Part shown: positions 8,615 to 18,826 of the stretch, in pieces
How the letters are laid out: every line of letters begins with the position of its first letter
Numbering within the stretch: position 1 is the stretch's first letter
NCBI RefSeq assembly: GCF_001180185.1
Contig: NZ_CVSS01000043.1
Span: forward strand, 62,001-126,000
Source of the DNA: Candidatus Pelagibacter communis
GTDB lineage: Bacteria; Pseudomonadota; Alphaproteobacteria; Pelagibacterales; Pelagibacteraceae
Length of the DNA stretch: 64,000 bases
Direction: 5' to 3'
The notes under the pieces: generated by a model
The model's database searches: none
The model's input: only the letters and a program-made list of their open reading frames with translations
Told to the model about the DNA's origin: nothing
Made by a program: the position numbers and the translations under genes

Positions 8615-9580
8615 ATGGCTGTCTATACAAAAATAAATCAAAAAGAAATTAATATTATTAATAAAAATTTTAATATTGATAAAGTAATAAGTTTTAAAGG
8701 TATTAAGCAAGGAATAGAAAACACAAACTATCTTCTTAAATCAAAAAAGAAAAAATACATTTTAACTATATTTGAAAAAAGAGTTTTACAAAAAGAAATA
8801 CCTTTTTTTATGAAATTGATGGATAATTTAAATAATTCAAAAATAAATTGTCCTAAGCCTTTGAAAACTAGAAATAATAAATATCTTATTAAATTAAAAA
8901 ATAAAACTGCATGTATTGTATCATTCTTAGAAGGTAAAGATAAAAAAATATTAAATATTAATGATTGTTATACAGTTGGTAAAACAATTGCTCAAATGCA
9001 TATGGTCACAAATACAATGAAGCTTAAAAGAAAAAATTCGATGAGTATTAAGAATTTAAAACCTTTGTTGGAAAGTATTAAATTTAAGTCAAAAAAGTTT
9101 TCAAATTTAAAATTATTCTTAAACAATAACCTGAAAGATATTAATAAAAATTGGCCTAAACTATTGCCCAAAGGTATTATCCATGGTGACTTATTTATAG
9201 ATAATATCTTCTTCAAAAAAAATAAACTTTCTGGAATTATTGATTTTTATTTTGCCGCTAATGATTATTTTATGTATGAAATTGCTATATGCATCAATGC
9301 TCTTTGTTTTGATCATAAAAAGAGTAAATTCTATTTAAATAACAAAAAAATTAAAAATTTAATCAAAGGGTATGAAAGAGTTAAAAAACTTTCAATGAAA
9401 GAAAAAAAATCTATAAATATTTTGTGTAGAGGTGCAGCATTAAGATATTTATTAACAAGATTGTATGACTACTCAAATACACCAAAAACAGCATTGATTA
9501 AAATTAAAGACCCTAATGAATATTATCAAAAATTACTTTCTCACAATAATATAAGTTCATTTAAAGATTATTTAAATTAA
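8615..9580 (+). CDS. thrB: Homoserine kinase (aminoglycoside-phosphotransferase fold)
   Basis: A 321-residue kinase of the APH/choline kinase fold rather than the GHMP fold of enterobacterial ThrB. The catalytic loop is IIHGDLFIDN (H190, D192) and the metal-binding acid is in GIIDFYFAANDY. The N-terminus (KGIKQGIENTNYLL) matches the nucleotide-binding beta-sheet of this ThrB class. It phosphorylates homoserine for threonine synthase, encoded at 10482-11864 on the other strand. Its stop TAA shares one base with the rnhA start codon. Confidence 0.93.
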   Translation: MAVYTKINQKEINIINKNFNIDKVISFKGIKQGIENTNYLLKSKKKKYILTIFEKRVLQKEIPFFMKLMDNLNNSKINCPKPLKTRNNKYLIKLKNKTACIVSFLEGKDKKILNINDCYTVGKTIAQMHMVTNTMKLKRKNSMSIKNLKPLLESIKFKSKKFSNLKLFLNNNLKDINKNWPKLLPKGIIHGDLFIDNIFFKKNKLSGIIDFYFAANDYFMYEIAICINALCFDHKKSKFYLNNKKIKNLIKGYERVKKLSMKEKKSINILCRGAALRYLLTRLYDYSNTPKTALIKIKDPNEYYQKLLSHNNISSFKDYLN

Positions 9581-10005
9581 TGATTACAATTTATACAGAC
9601 GGTTCTTGTTTAACAAATCCAGGTAATGGTGGATGGGCTGCAATTATAAATGATGGAAAAGAAATGAAAAAAATTAGTGGTAACGAAAAAAATACAACAA
9701 ATAATAGAATGGAGTTATTAGCCCCAATTAATGCATTAAAAGATATGAAGCCTGGTGTTGAAATAAAAATATATACTGACTCTCAATATGTAAAAAATGG
9801 AATAACTGAGTGGATTAATACTTGGCTAGCTAATGATTGGAAAACCTCAAAAAAAGAAGATGTTAAAAATAAAGATTTATGGATTGATCTATATAATTTA
9901 AATAAATCGCTTAATATTCAATGGAATTGGGTTAAAGCTCATGATGGAAACCCTTTAAATGAAGAGGTGGACTTACTAGCTAAAAAAGCAGCAAATTTAG
10001 ATTAA
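9580..10005 (+). CDS. rnhA: Ribonuclease HI
   Basis: A 141-residue nuclease that degrades RNA in RNA-DNA hybrids. The acidic metal-binding set is complete: YTDGSC (D7), NNRMELLA (E45), YTDSQY (D67) and NEEVDLLA (D131), with the flexible-loop histidine in VKAHDGN (H121). The basic protrusion and length fit bacterial RNase HI. It ends the crt-isp-thrB unit and overlaps the convergent peroxiredoxin gene by 9 bases, leaving no room for a separate terminator. Confidence 0.96.
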   Translation: MITIYTDGSCLTNPGNGGWAAIINDGKEMKKISGNEKNTTNNRMELLAPINALKDMKPGVEIKIYTDSQYVKNGITEWINTWLANDWKTSKKEDVKNKDLWIDLYNLNKSLNIQWNWVKAHDGNPLNEEVDLLAKKAANLD

Positions 10006-10485
10006 TTTTAAAAAATTTTGAGCTGCTGAAATTTCACAAGTGGCAGTATCTTCTTCTGCTTGTATTTTCTTTACAACATTGTCGTCAATTAACATTGTGA
10101 ATCTTGCTGACCTCATTCCCTGGCCCCGATCGTGTCTATCTATTTCTGCTCCAATTGATTTAGTAAATTCACAATATGGGTCTGCAGCCATAAATATTTT
10201 ATCTTCAACTTTTTGACTTTCACCCCATGCTTTCATCACATTTGGATCATTAACTGAAACACAAATAATTTTTGTAACCCCTTTATTCTTTGCTTCTTCG
10301 TAATTATTAACATACCCTGGCAGATGTTTTGTGGAACAAACTTTTGTAAATGCTCCAGGTACACCAATCACAATTGTTTTATTATTTTTAAAAACTTCTG
10401 TTGTAGTTATTTTTTTTGCTGCTCCACTTGAGTCTAAATAATAAAATTCTGAATTTGGAAGTTGTTCCCCTTCTTTAATTTTCAT
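9997..10485 (-). CDS. Peroxiredoxin, Prx5-like
   Basis: A 162-residue thiol peroxidase that reduces hydrogen peroxide and organic hydroperoxides. The peroxidatic cysteine is C50 in GVPGAFTKVCSTKHLPGY, the Prx5 signature with KV in place of the usual PT before the cysteine. The catalytic arginine is probably in MRSARFTMLID. The only other cysteines (about 75, 103 and 150) leave open whether it is a 1-Cys or 2-Cys enzyme; the electron donor is not evident. It starts inside the stop of thrC (ATGA overlap) and is the last gene of the long respiratory operon, a sensible place for peroxide defence. Confidence 0.93.
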   Translation of the reverse strand: MKIKEGEQLPNSEFYYLDSSGAAKKITTTEVFKNNKTIVIGVPGAFTKVCSTKHLPGYVNNYEEAKNKGVTKIICVSVNDPNVMKAWGESQKVEDKIFMAADPYCEFTKSIGAEIDRHDRGQGMRSARFTMLIDDNVVKKIQAEEDTATCEISAAQNFLKLI

Positions 10486-11864
10486 TTTGTTTTACCTGTA
10501 ATGTAGTTTTTAATTTTTTCTAAATTATTTTCAATTATATCATAATCTTCTTTTTCATTCAAAATAAACTCGAGTTCTTTTGGTAAATCAGATTTTAAAT
10601 TTATAGCTTTGGAAACGGCATCAGGAAATTTACAAGGATGTGCAGTTGCTAATACAATATTATTTCCTTTTAAGTTATGTTTGTCGAAAGCACCATATCC
10701 AATAGCTGTGTGTGGGTCTAAAACTACAGAATATTTTTCATACACCTTTTTAATAACCTCTAAAGTTTCATCCTCACTCATTCTTGCTGATAAAAAGTTT
10801 TCACTAATTTTATTTAATTTATCATCATTTATTAAATACTGTCCCTTCTCTTTAATATTTTTCATATCTAGAGAAGTCTGTTGATCGTCTCCATTATTAA
10901 GATCAAATATAAGTCTTTCAAAATTACTAGCTATTTGTATGTCCATACTTGGAGAGATAGTTTCTGAAACCTTTTCTGCTTCATAACTTCCTTTTGAGAT
11001 TGCTCTATGCAAAATATCATTTTGATTAGTTGCAACAATCAACTTATCTATCGGCAAGCCCATTTTTTTGGCTAAATATCCTGCATACACATCTCCAAAA
11101 TTTCCTGTCGGTACTGAAAAATTTGTTGATTCGCTTGCATCTTCAACTGATAAATAACTATAAAAGTAATAAACACTTTGAGCAATAATCCTCGCCCAGT
11201 TAATAGAGTTTACGCCTGACATTTTAATGTCACTTGAAAATTTCTTATCTGCAAACATGGATTTGACCAAGTTTTGACAATCATCAAAATTTCCTTTTAT
11301 GGCTATGTTAAATACGTTTTCATCTTTACCTGTTGTCATTAATTTTCTTTGAACTGGTGAAACACGATTATCTGGATGAAGCACAAAAATATTGACGTTT
11401 TTTTTACCTCTAATTGCATCAATTGCTGCGGCACCAGTGTCTCCAGATGTAGCAACAACAATATTAATCTTCTGATTTTCATTATTTAGGTAATACTCGT
11501 AAAAGTTACCCAAAAGTTGCATAGCAATATCTTTGAAAGCTAAAGTTGGACCATGAAACAGTTCTAACACTGTCCTGTCTCCAAGCTTTATGAAATCTAC
11601 AACATTATCTTTTCTAAACGTAGAGTAAGATTTATCAATAATGTTACTCAATTCAGCTTGAGACATGAAATTACCTATAAAAGGATAAACAATTTTTTTA
11701 GCTAATTCTGAATAACTAAGTTTTTTTAAATCTCTAATTTCTTTTTCATCATATTTAACCACTGTTTCTGGAATAAATAAGCCTCCATCATCAGCAAGGC
11801 CTTTGATGAAAACGTCTTTAAATTCAAAGGTTTTTGATATGTCTCTTGTACTTACGTATCTCAT
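10482..11864 (-). CDS. thrC: Threonine synthase
   Basis: A 460-residue PLP enzyme converting O-phosphohomoserine to threonine. The Schiff-base lysine is K111 in HGPTLAFKDIAMQ; the phosphate-binding loop is seen in ATSGDTGAAA and the family N-terminus in MRYVSTRD. The long form matches the bacterial/fungal class II type. It follows surf1 with no gap and overlaps the peroxiredoxin by 4 bases, so it rides in the cytochrome oxidase operon; the surf1-thrC neighbourhood is familiar from other Alphaproteobacteria. Confidence 0.96.
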   Translation of the reverse strand: MRYVSTRDISKTFEFKDVFIKGLADDGGLFIPETVVKYDEKEIRDLKKLSYSELAKKIVYPFIGNFMSQAELSNIIDKSYSTFRKDNVVDFIKLGDRTVLELFHGPTLAFKDIAMQLLGNFYEYYLNNENQKINIVVATSGDTGAAAIDAIRGKKNVNIFVLHPDNRVSPVQRKLMTTGKDENVFNIAIKGNFDDCQNLVKSMFADKKFSSDIKMSGVNSINWARIIAQSVYYFYSYLSVEDASESTNFSVPTGNFGDVYAGYLAKKMGLPIDKLIVATNQNDILHRAISKGSYEAEKVSETISPSMDIQIASNFERLIFDLNNGDDQQTSLDMKNIKEKGQYLINDDKLNKISENFLSARMSEDETLEVIKKVYEKYSVVLDPHTAIGYGAFDKHNLKGNNIVLATAHPCKFPDAVSKAINLKSDLPKELEFILNEKEDYDIIENNLEKIKNYITGKTK

Positions 11865-12518
11865 TTAATAATTTTTTTTCCTAAAATATAAATATATTAA
11901 AAGAATTGAAATCGCCATAGAAAACCAAGTAATTGCATACTTCTTATGATTATTTGAAATTTTAGCAGTAATCACTCTTGGTTTTGGAATTTTATAATCA
12001 CCGTTTAAATAGATAAGATACTCAGAAAAATTTCTTCCAGTAAATTTTGAAATATCTTCTCTATTCAAAGTAAACCAATAATTATTCTGAATATCATTTT
12101 CTGGCTTAAATGAACTTGCTTTAGTTTGCAGCATAAGAGTACCGACTATTTGATTTTGATCAACTAAATTTATTTCAGGTAGATCTTTTTTTTCAAAAGG
12201 TATCCATCCCCTATTTATTAAGTAATTTTCGTCACCAATTTTTATTGGATTAATTACTTCAAATCCAGGTTTCCCTACATCATTTAAATTGTACAAGTAA
12301 ATTTGATTATCAAAATCAATCTCTCCACTTGTTTTTATTCTAAGATAATTTTTTTTTTCAATGTTGGATAATTCTACAGGATCATTTTTTAAGGAATTTT
12401 CTATTTGCTCAATTAGATCTAATTTCCAATTTAATCTATAAATTTGCCAAAACCCTAGAGATAAAAGAGTTAAAATAATAAAATAAACAAAAGCTGAAAA
12501 TAATAATTTATTCTTCAA
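11865..12518 (-). CDS. SURF1 family cytochrome oxidase assembly protein
   Basis: A 217-residue protein with one membrane helix near each end (about 5-25 and 193-212) and a periplasmic domain between, the SURF1/Shy1 layout. The N-terminus LGFWQIYRLNWKLDLI and the mid motif INRGWIPF are family hallmarks. It helps heme a insertion or assembly of cytochrome oxidase. The start is a TTG at 12518, 9 bases after ctaE; no ATG fits the family's N-terminal helix better. It directly abuts thrC. Confidence 0.93.
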   Translation of the reverse strand: MKNKLLFSAFVYFIILTLLSLGFWQIYRLNWKLDLIEQIENSLKNDPVELSNIEKKNYLRIKTSGEIDFDNQIYLYNLNDVGKPGFEVINPIKIGDENYLINRGWIPFEKKDLPEINLVDQNQIVGTLMLQTKASSFKPENDIQNNYWFTLNREDISKFTGRNFSEYLIYLNGDYKIPKPRVITAKISNNHKKYAITWFSMAISILLIYLYFRKKNY

Positions 12519-12527
12519 AGATTAAAA

Positions 12528-13316
12528 TTAACTTCCCCAGATATAAATTGCTGCAAACAAGAATAGCCATACAACATCAACAAAATGCCAATACCAAGCT
12601 GCAGCTTCAAATCCAAAATGATGATCTTTAGTAAAGTGACCAAGCTTTCCTCTCCAAAGACACACTGCTAGAAATATTGTTCCAACAATTACGTGAAAAC
12701 CATGAAAACCTGTTGACATATAAAATACTGCTCCATAAATGTGTCCAGAATAATCAAATGTAGCATGATGATATTCGTATGCTTGAAGCATAGTGAAAAA
12801 TATTCCAAGAATAACAGTTAAAGTTAAACCTTGAATAAATCCTTTTCTATCATCTTCTAATAAAGAGTGATGGGCCCAAGTTACAGTGGTGCCTGATAAA
12901 AGTAAAACCAAAGTGTTTATTAAAGGTATGTCCCAGGGGTCAAAAGTTTCAATATCCTTTGGTGGCCAAACATTTCCAACAAATTCATTTGGAAATAAAC
13001 TAATATCAAAATAAGCCCAAAACCATGCAACAAAAAACATAACCTCAGATGCAATAAACAATGTCATTCCATATCTATGATGAATTTGAACAACTGGAGT
13101 ATGATGTCCTTGATGTTCAGCTTCAATTACAACATCTCTAAACCACATGTAAGCACCATAAATTAATAAGGCTAATCCTAAATACATTCCCCACGAAATA
13201 TCATTGTGCATGTAAAAAATTGTTCCTATAGCTAAAACTAGACATGCAAATGATGTATAGATAGGCCATGGACTTGGATCAACTAAATGATAATCGTGTT
13301 TTTTTTCAGTAGACAT
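12528..13316 (-). CDS. ctaE: Cytochrome c oxidase subunit III
   Basis: A 262-residue protein with seven predicted membrane helices. Conserved stretches include YHLVDPSPWPIY at the N-terminus, FWAYFD, STGFHGFHVIVGT and the C-terminal WYWHFVDVVWLFLF. It is part of the aa3-type oxidase, stabilising subunit I and proton uptake. Length equals mitochondrial COX3, as expected for Alphaproteobacteria. It follows ctaG by 9 bases. Confidence 0.97.
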   Translation of the reverse strand: MSTEKKHDYHLVDPSPWPIYTSFACLVLAIGTIFYMHNDISWGMYLGLALLIYGAYMWFRDVVIEAEHQGHHTPVVQIHHRYGMTLFIASEVMFFVAWFWAYFDISLFPNEFVGNVWPPKDIETFDPWDIPLINTLVLLLSGTTVTWAHHSLLEDDRKGFIQGLTLTVILGIFFTMLQAYEYHHATFDYSGHIYGAVFYMSTGFHGFHVIVGTIFLAVCLWRGKLGHFTKDHHFGFEAAAWYWHFVDVVWLFLFAAIYIWGS

Positions 13317-13325
13317 TTTAATTAA

Positions 13326-13859
13326 TTATGATTGTTTATAATAATCTGTCGAGAAAAAAGTATACGACATAGTAACATCGTGAAGATTTTTTGTAGTTGG
13401 ATCATTAACCAGCTCAGGATCTAAATAAAAAGTCATAACATACGTAGCTTTCTCGCCAGCCTTAAGCTCCTGCTTTTCAAAGCAAAAACATCCTAGTTTA
13501 CTATAATATTTTCCAAGACTTGCAGGTGAAACATTAAAGCTGGCAACGCCATAGGCAGTCTCATCCCCATAGTTTTCAACTTCAAATTCAATTTTATTAA
13601 CTTGACCAACTTTTACATCAATTACATTAGATTTTGCTTTAAAGTCCCACTCAAGATTATTTACATTTGTATCAAATCTAACACTTACAACTTTATCTAA
13701 TACTATTTTAGGTGCTTCTTTAGAAACTTGAGTTGTTCCCCCAAAACCAGTTACTCTACAGAATAAATCATACAATGGAACAGCTGCAAAAGATAACCCT
13801 AACATTAATACAAAGATTCCAGCTAAAAGAATTGGGGTTAATGTTTTTTTTTTAATCAT
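13326..13859 (-). CDS. ctaG: Cytochrome c oxidase assembly protein CtaG/Cox11
   Basis: A 177-residue copper chaperone that delivers CuB to subunit I. One N-terminal membrane anchor (about 9-28) is followed by AVPLYDLFCRVTGFGGTTQ, the Cox11 signature, and the copper-binding LGCFCFEKQ motif. The periplasmic beta-sandwich ends normally. Its ATG overlaps the stop of the small 41-residue gene upstream (ATGA). Membership of the ctaC-ctaD-ctaB cluster supports the role. Confidence 0.96.
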   Translation of the reverse strand: MIKKKTLTPILLAGIFVLMLGLSFAAVPLYDLFCRVTGFGGTTQVSKEAPKIVLDKVVSVRFDTNVNNLEWDFKAKSNVIDVKVGQVNKIEFEVENYGDETAYGVASFNVSPASLGKYYSKLGCFCFEKQELKAGEKATYVMTFYLDPELVNDPTTKNLHDVTMSYTFFSTDYYKQS

Positions 13860-13981
13860 ATCTGTCTATCAAATACCCCAACGTTATATAATGTAAAAAT
13901 AAACAAAAAAACCATAAATGCTAATATTGCTATAGCGGTATAAACATTTTTTTTTTTAGTTTTTTTGTCAGGTGTAATCAT
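13856..13981 (-). CDS. 41-residue single-helix membrane protein in the cytochrome oxidase operon
   Basis: A short frame between ctaB and ctaG that would be missed by length cut-offs. It has a charged start (MITPDKKTKKKN), one hydrophobic helix from about residue 15 to 34 and a short tail ending GVFDRQI. It is locked into the operon at both ends: its ATG overlaps the ctaB stop as ATGA and its TGA overlaps the ctaG ATG as ATGA. Many Alphaproteobacteria carry a small membrane protein (sometimes called CoxF) at exactly this place, so I infer an accessory role in oxidase assembly. The function is not established by sequence. Confidence 0.8.
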   Translation of the reverse strand: MITPDKKTKKKNVYTAIAILAFMVFLFIFTLYNVGVFDRQI

Positions 13982-14889
13982 AAAATCTTATCAATTAGAA
14001 AAAGAACAAATATCAAGAAAAGATAGAGAATTGAATATCCAAAGATTGATCTAGCTTTTTTTGCGTCAAATTTGTTCTTTTTAAATTTATAAAGTTCAAA
14101 ACATAAGTAATTATAATAAATTGTCAAAATTAAAGATGGAATTAAAAATATCAATCCTACAAAACCAATAACATAAGGTAAAATTATAACTGGAAGCATC
14201 GTAATTGAATAAACAAATATATTCAATTTTGTGCTTTCTATACCATTCGTTAGCGGTAACATTGGTATTTTTGCTTTTTTATAATCACTTGATTTGTATA
14301 AACTTAGCGCCCAAAAATGAGAGGGAGTCCAAAAAAATATAATCAAGAAAAAAGTTAAAGGTTCAAATGAAAGAGAATCAGTTGCTATAGTCCAACCAAT
14401 GACTGGAGGTAAAGCTCCTGCTGCGCCACCAATCACAATATTTTGGGGAGTTTTTCTCTTTAACCAAATTGTGTAAATAAATACGTAAAAAAGAATTGTA
14501 AATAATAATAAACAAGCAGATATTCTGTTTGAGTAATAATCCAATGCAATAACAGAAAAAACAGATAGAAAAATCCCAAATACAAGCGCCTGATTTTTAT
14601 TCACTTTGCCTGTAGGTATCGGCCTTAAACAAGTTCTTGTCATAAGTGCGTCTAAATCTGACTCATACCACATATTCAAAGCACCAGCAGCTCCTGCACC
14701 AATTGAAACTAATACAATTCCAATTATTGCTTCTTTAGTTGGAATGATATTAGGTGCCATTAATAAGCCAACTGCGCATGTAAAAATTACCAAAGACATA
14801 ACCCTTGGTTTCATTAATTTAAATAATTCAGATAAGTTAAAAGCGTCTTCTTGACTAAAATTTCTGTTTTTTGTTCTAGACTTTATCAT
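13978..14889 (-). CDS. ctaB: Protoheme IX farnesyltransferase (heme O synthase)
   Basis: A 303-residue UbiA-superfamily membrane enzyme that adds a farnesyl group to heme b, giving heme O for heme A synthesis. The prenyl-diphosphate motif is clear in NMWYESDLDALMTRTCLRP (about residues 77-95), a pattern specific to heme O synthase, and the second loop in KSSDYKKAKIPMLP. About nine membrane helices. It lies directly downstream of ctaD and overlaps the small membrane gene by 4 bases. Confidence 0.97.
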   Translation of the reverse strand: MIKSRTKNRNFSQEDAFNLSELFKLMKPRVMSLVIFTCAVGLLMAPNIIPTKEAIIGIVLVSIGAGAAGALNMWYESDLDALMTRTCLRPIPTGKVNKNQALVFGIFLSVFSVIALDYYSNRISACLLLFTILFYVFIYTIWLKRKTPQNIVIGGAAGALPPVIGWTIATDSLSFEPLTFFLIIFFWTPSHFWALSLYKSSDYKKAKIPMLPLTNGIESTKLNIFVYSITMLPVIILPYVIGFVGLIFLIPSLILTIYYNYLCFELYKFKKNKFDAKKARSIFGYSILYLFLIFVLFLIDKIL

Positions 14890-14920
14890 TTTTTTAAAGT
14901 TTTAAACCTGAACTACTTAT

Positions 14921-16552
<1,632 letters not shown>

Positions 16553-17365
16553 TTATTTACTCACTATTTTTAAATTTTCCTCTTTTTCAACATCTTTTGC
16601 AAATTTATCTTTTGCCTCAGATAACCACTCCTTATACTCCTCATCAGAAACAACCCTGACTGCAATTGGCATGAATGCGTGTTTTATTCCACAAAGTTCT
16701 GAGCATTGTCCATAATATGTTCCTACTTTTTCAGCTTTAAACCAAGTTTCGTTTATTCTTCCAGGCACAGCATCTCTTTTGACTCCAAATGAAGGTAAAG
16801 CCCAGGCATGAAGCACATCATTTGCAGTTATCATAACTTTTACAACTTTATTCACTGGGACAACTAACTCATTATCTACAGCTAATAATCTTGGTTGATT
16901 ATCTTTTAAATCTTTATCCTCAACCATATATGACTCAAAAATTATGTTTTCATCTGGATACTCATATCCCCAATACCATTGATAACCTATTGCTTTAACA
17001 GTAACATCTGCTTTAGGTATTAAATCTTGTTTATATAAAATTTTAAATGACGGAACTGCCATTACTATCAAAATTAAACATGGAATAAGAGTCCACAGAA
17101 CCTCCACGGTAACATTATGAGTTCTTTTTGAAGGAACTGGATTTGCTGAAGCTCTAAATCTTATACAAGTATAAACCATCAAAAATAGTACAAAGACACT
17201 AATTGCAATTATTATTGGTAATAGTAAATTATCATGAAAATTAACAATATCTCTCATAGACTCAGATGCTGCTTTTTGAAAACCTAATTGCCAATCAATT
17301 GGCTGATTAGCGATTGCATTTTGAGATAAAAAAATTCCTGAAAATATGTAAAAAAATTTTTTCAT
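16553..17365 (-). CDS. ctaC: Cytochrome c oxidase subunit II
   Basis: A 270-residue subunit with a signal-like N-terminus, two membrane helices (about 44-69 and 88-110) and a periplasmic cupredoxin domain. The CuA ligands are H186 (LHAWALPSFG), C221 and C225 (QCSELCG), H229 and M232. It accepts electrons from cytochrome c. First gene of the minus-strand respiratory operon; the 58 bases upstream to rsmE are the likely promoter region. Confidence 0.97.
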   Translation of the reverse strand: MKKFFYIFSGIFLSQNAIANQPIDWQLGFQKAASESMRDIVNFHDNLLLPIIIAISVFVLFLMVYTCIRFRASANPVPSKRTHNVTVEVLWTLIPCLILIVMAVPSFKILYKQDLIPKADVTVKAIGYQWYWGYEYPDENIIFESYMVEDKDLKDNQPRLLAVDNELVVPVNKVVKVMITANDVLHAWALPSFGVKRDAVPGRINETWFKAEKVGTYYGQCSELCGIKHAFMPIAVRVVSDEEYKEWLSEAKDKFAKDVEKEENLKIVSK

Positions 17366-17423
17366 TTAATAGCTATATAAAGCTCTTTTATAAAAATTAC
17401 ACTTTAGTTTTCGCGACAATTTA

Positions 17424-18125
17424 TCAATTAATCACATAATTTATGATCGAAATAGCTGATATCACAGCTGTTTCTGATCTTAAAATATTCTCATTAATTT
17501 TTAGAGGCTGAACACCTTTAAAAGAGAGAATCTCCTCTCTTTCAGTCTCTGAAAAGTCACCTTCAGGGCCTATTATAATACAAATAGGTTTATCTGTTAA
17601 CTTTGTTCTATCAATTTTTTTATTATCTGAATTTAAATCAGTAAATATTAGATCCATTGAATTTTTTTTTAAAAAATTATCTAAATTTTGAGTAGGCTCA
17701 ATCAAAGGCACATTAATACGATTTGATTGTTCGGTAGCTTCAATAGCTATTTTTTCTAGACGTTCTTTGTTAATTTTTCTAACAATTGTTCTTTCAAAAA
17801 TAATTGGTAAAAATTTAGTTATTCCAAGTTCTGTAGCTTTTTGTATTATAAAATTCTGATAGTTTGATTTGATTGGTGAAAATGCTAGCCATAATTCTTT
17901 CATATTTTTTTTTTGTCTTAGTTGTTTTATAGTTTTAAACTCAACAATACTTTTAGATATTCCTAAAATTTTGGACTCCCATTCTCCATCTTTATTAAAT
18001 AAAGAAAAAACTTCATTTTCCTTGACTCTCATTACATTGGTTAAATAATGTGATTGAGATTTATCTAATTTACCAGTCAAGTTGTCTGATAATAAATTTG
18101 AAAAAAATAATCTAATATTGCTCAT
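17424..18125 (-). CDS. rsmE: 16S rRNA (uracil-1498-N3)-methyltransferase
   Basis: A 233-residue SPOUT methyltransferase. The knotted SAM-binding region is visible near the C-terminus in ICIIIGPEGDFSETEREE and LRSETAVISAIS, and the N-terminal PUA-like part begins with RLFF and HYLTNVMR. It modifies a conserved uridine of 16S rRNA near the decoding site. It starts 17 bases from the divergent HAD gene, so promoters must overlap the coding sequences. Confidence 0.94.
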   Translation of the reverse strand: MSNIRLFFSNLLSDNLTGKLDKSQSHYLTNVMRVKENEVFSLFNKDGEWESKILGISKSIVEFKTIKQLRQKKNMKELWLAFSPIKSNYQNFIIQKATELGITKFLPIIFERTIVRKINKERLEKIAIEATEQSNRINVPLIEPTQNLDNFLKKNSMDLIFTDLNSDNKKIDRTKLTDKPICIIIGPEGDFSETEREEILSFKGVQPLKINENILRSETAVISAISIINYVIN

Positions 18126-18142
18126 TTATGTTAAATTAGTTT

Positions 18143-18805
18143 ATGAAAAATATTAAAGCAATAATTTTTGATGCATATGGCACATTGTTTGATGTCAATT
18201 CTGCTGCTGAAAAATGTAAAGATAAAATTGGAGATAAATGGGAGCCATTTGCAAATTTTTGGAGAACCACTCAGCTAGAGTACACCTGGCTTAGAAGTTT
18301 GATGGGGAGACATAAAAATTTTTGGCAGATAACCGAAGATAGCCTAGATAAATCTATAAAAGCTTTTAAATTAGACCCTTCAATGAGAGATGAATTGCTT
18401 AATCTCTATAAAGTTCTCTCACCTTTTAAGGAAGTTCGTGAAACTTTAGAAACACTAAAGGAAAGAAAATTCAAATTATCTATTCTTTCTAATGGAACAC
18501 CATCCTTGCTGAATGAATTAGTAAAAAGTAACAATTTAGAAAACTTATTTGACGATATTTTTTCAATTGAAGAAGTGAAAATTTACAAACCAAATTCAAA
18601 AGTTTATGACATACCGATTAATAAATATAAAATTAAAAAAAATGAAATTGCTTTTTTAAGTGCAAATACCTGGGATGTTTCTGGTGGTGGCAATTATGGT
18701 TTTAATTCTATTTGGGTAAATAGAAATAATAATATTTTTGACAATTTAGATTATTTACCAAAATATGAAATTAAAGATCTTCATAAGTTGCTTGATTTAA
18801 TCTAA
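18143..18805 (+). CDS. HAD hydrolase, L-2-haloacid dehalogenase type
   Basis: A 220-residue haloacid dehalogenase-fold enzyme. Motif I is IIFDAYGTLFDV with the nucleophilic aspartate at residue 9, motif II is LSNGTP, the motif III lysine is near KPNSKVY, and motif IV reads SANTWDVSGG, close to the type II dehalogenase form SSNxWD. RTTQLEYTWLRSLMG also matches the dehalogenase cap. The natural substrate may be a haloacid or another small acid; phosphatase activity cannot be excluded. Confidence 0.85.
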   Translation: MKNIKAIIFDAYGTLFDVNSAAEKCKDKIGDKWEPFANFWRTTQLEYTWLRSLMGRHKNFWQITEDSLDKSIKAFKLDPSMRDELLNLYKVLSPFKEVRETLETLKERKFKLSILSNGTPSLLNELVKSNNLENLFDDIFSIEEVKIYKPNSKVYDIPINKYKIKKNEIAFLSANTWDVSGGGNYGFNSIWVNRNNNIFDNLDYLPKYEIKDLHKLLDLI

Positions 18806-18826
18806 ATAATTCTTATATCGAAACAT

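Noticed and set aside
3340-9580. A proteorhodopsin gene near the retinal cluster
   Set aside because: No seven-helix opsin with the retinal lysine block is present among the frames in this stretch or elsewhere in the window.
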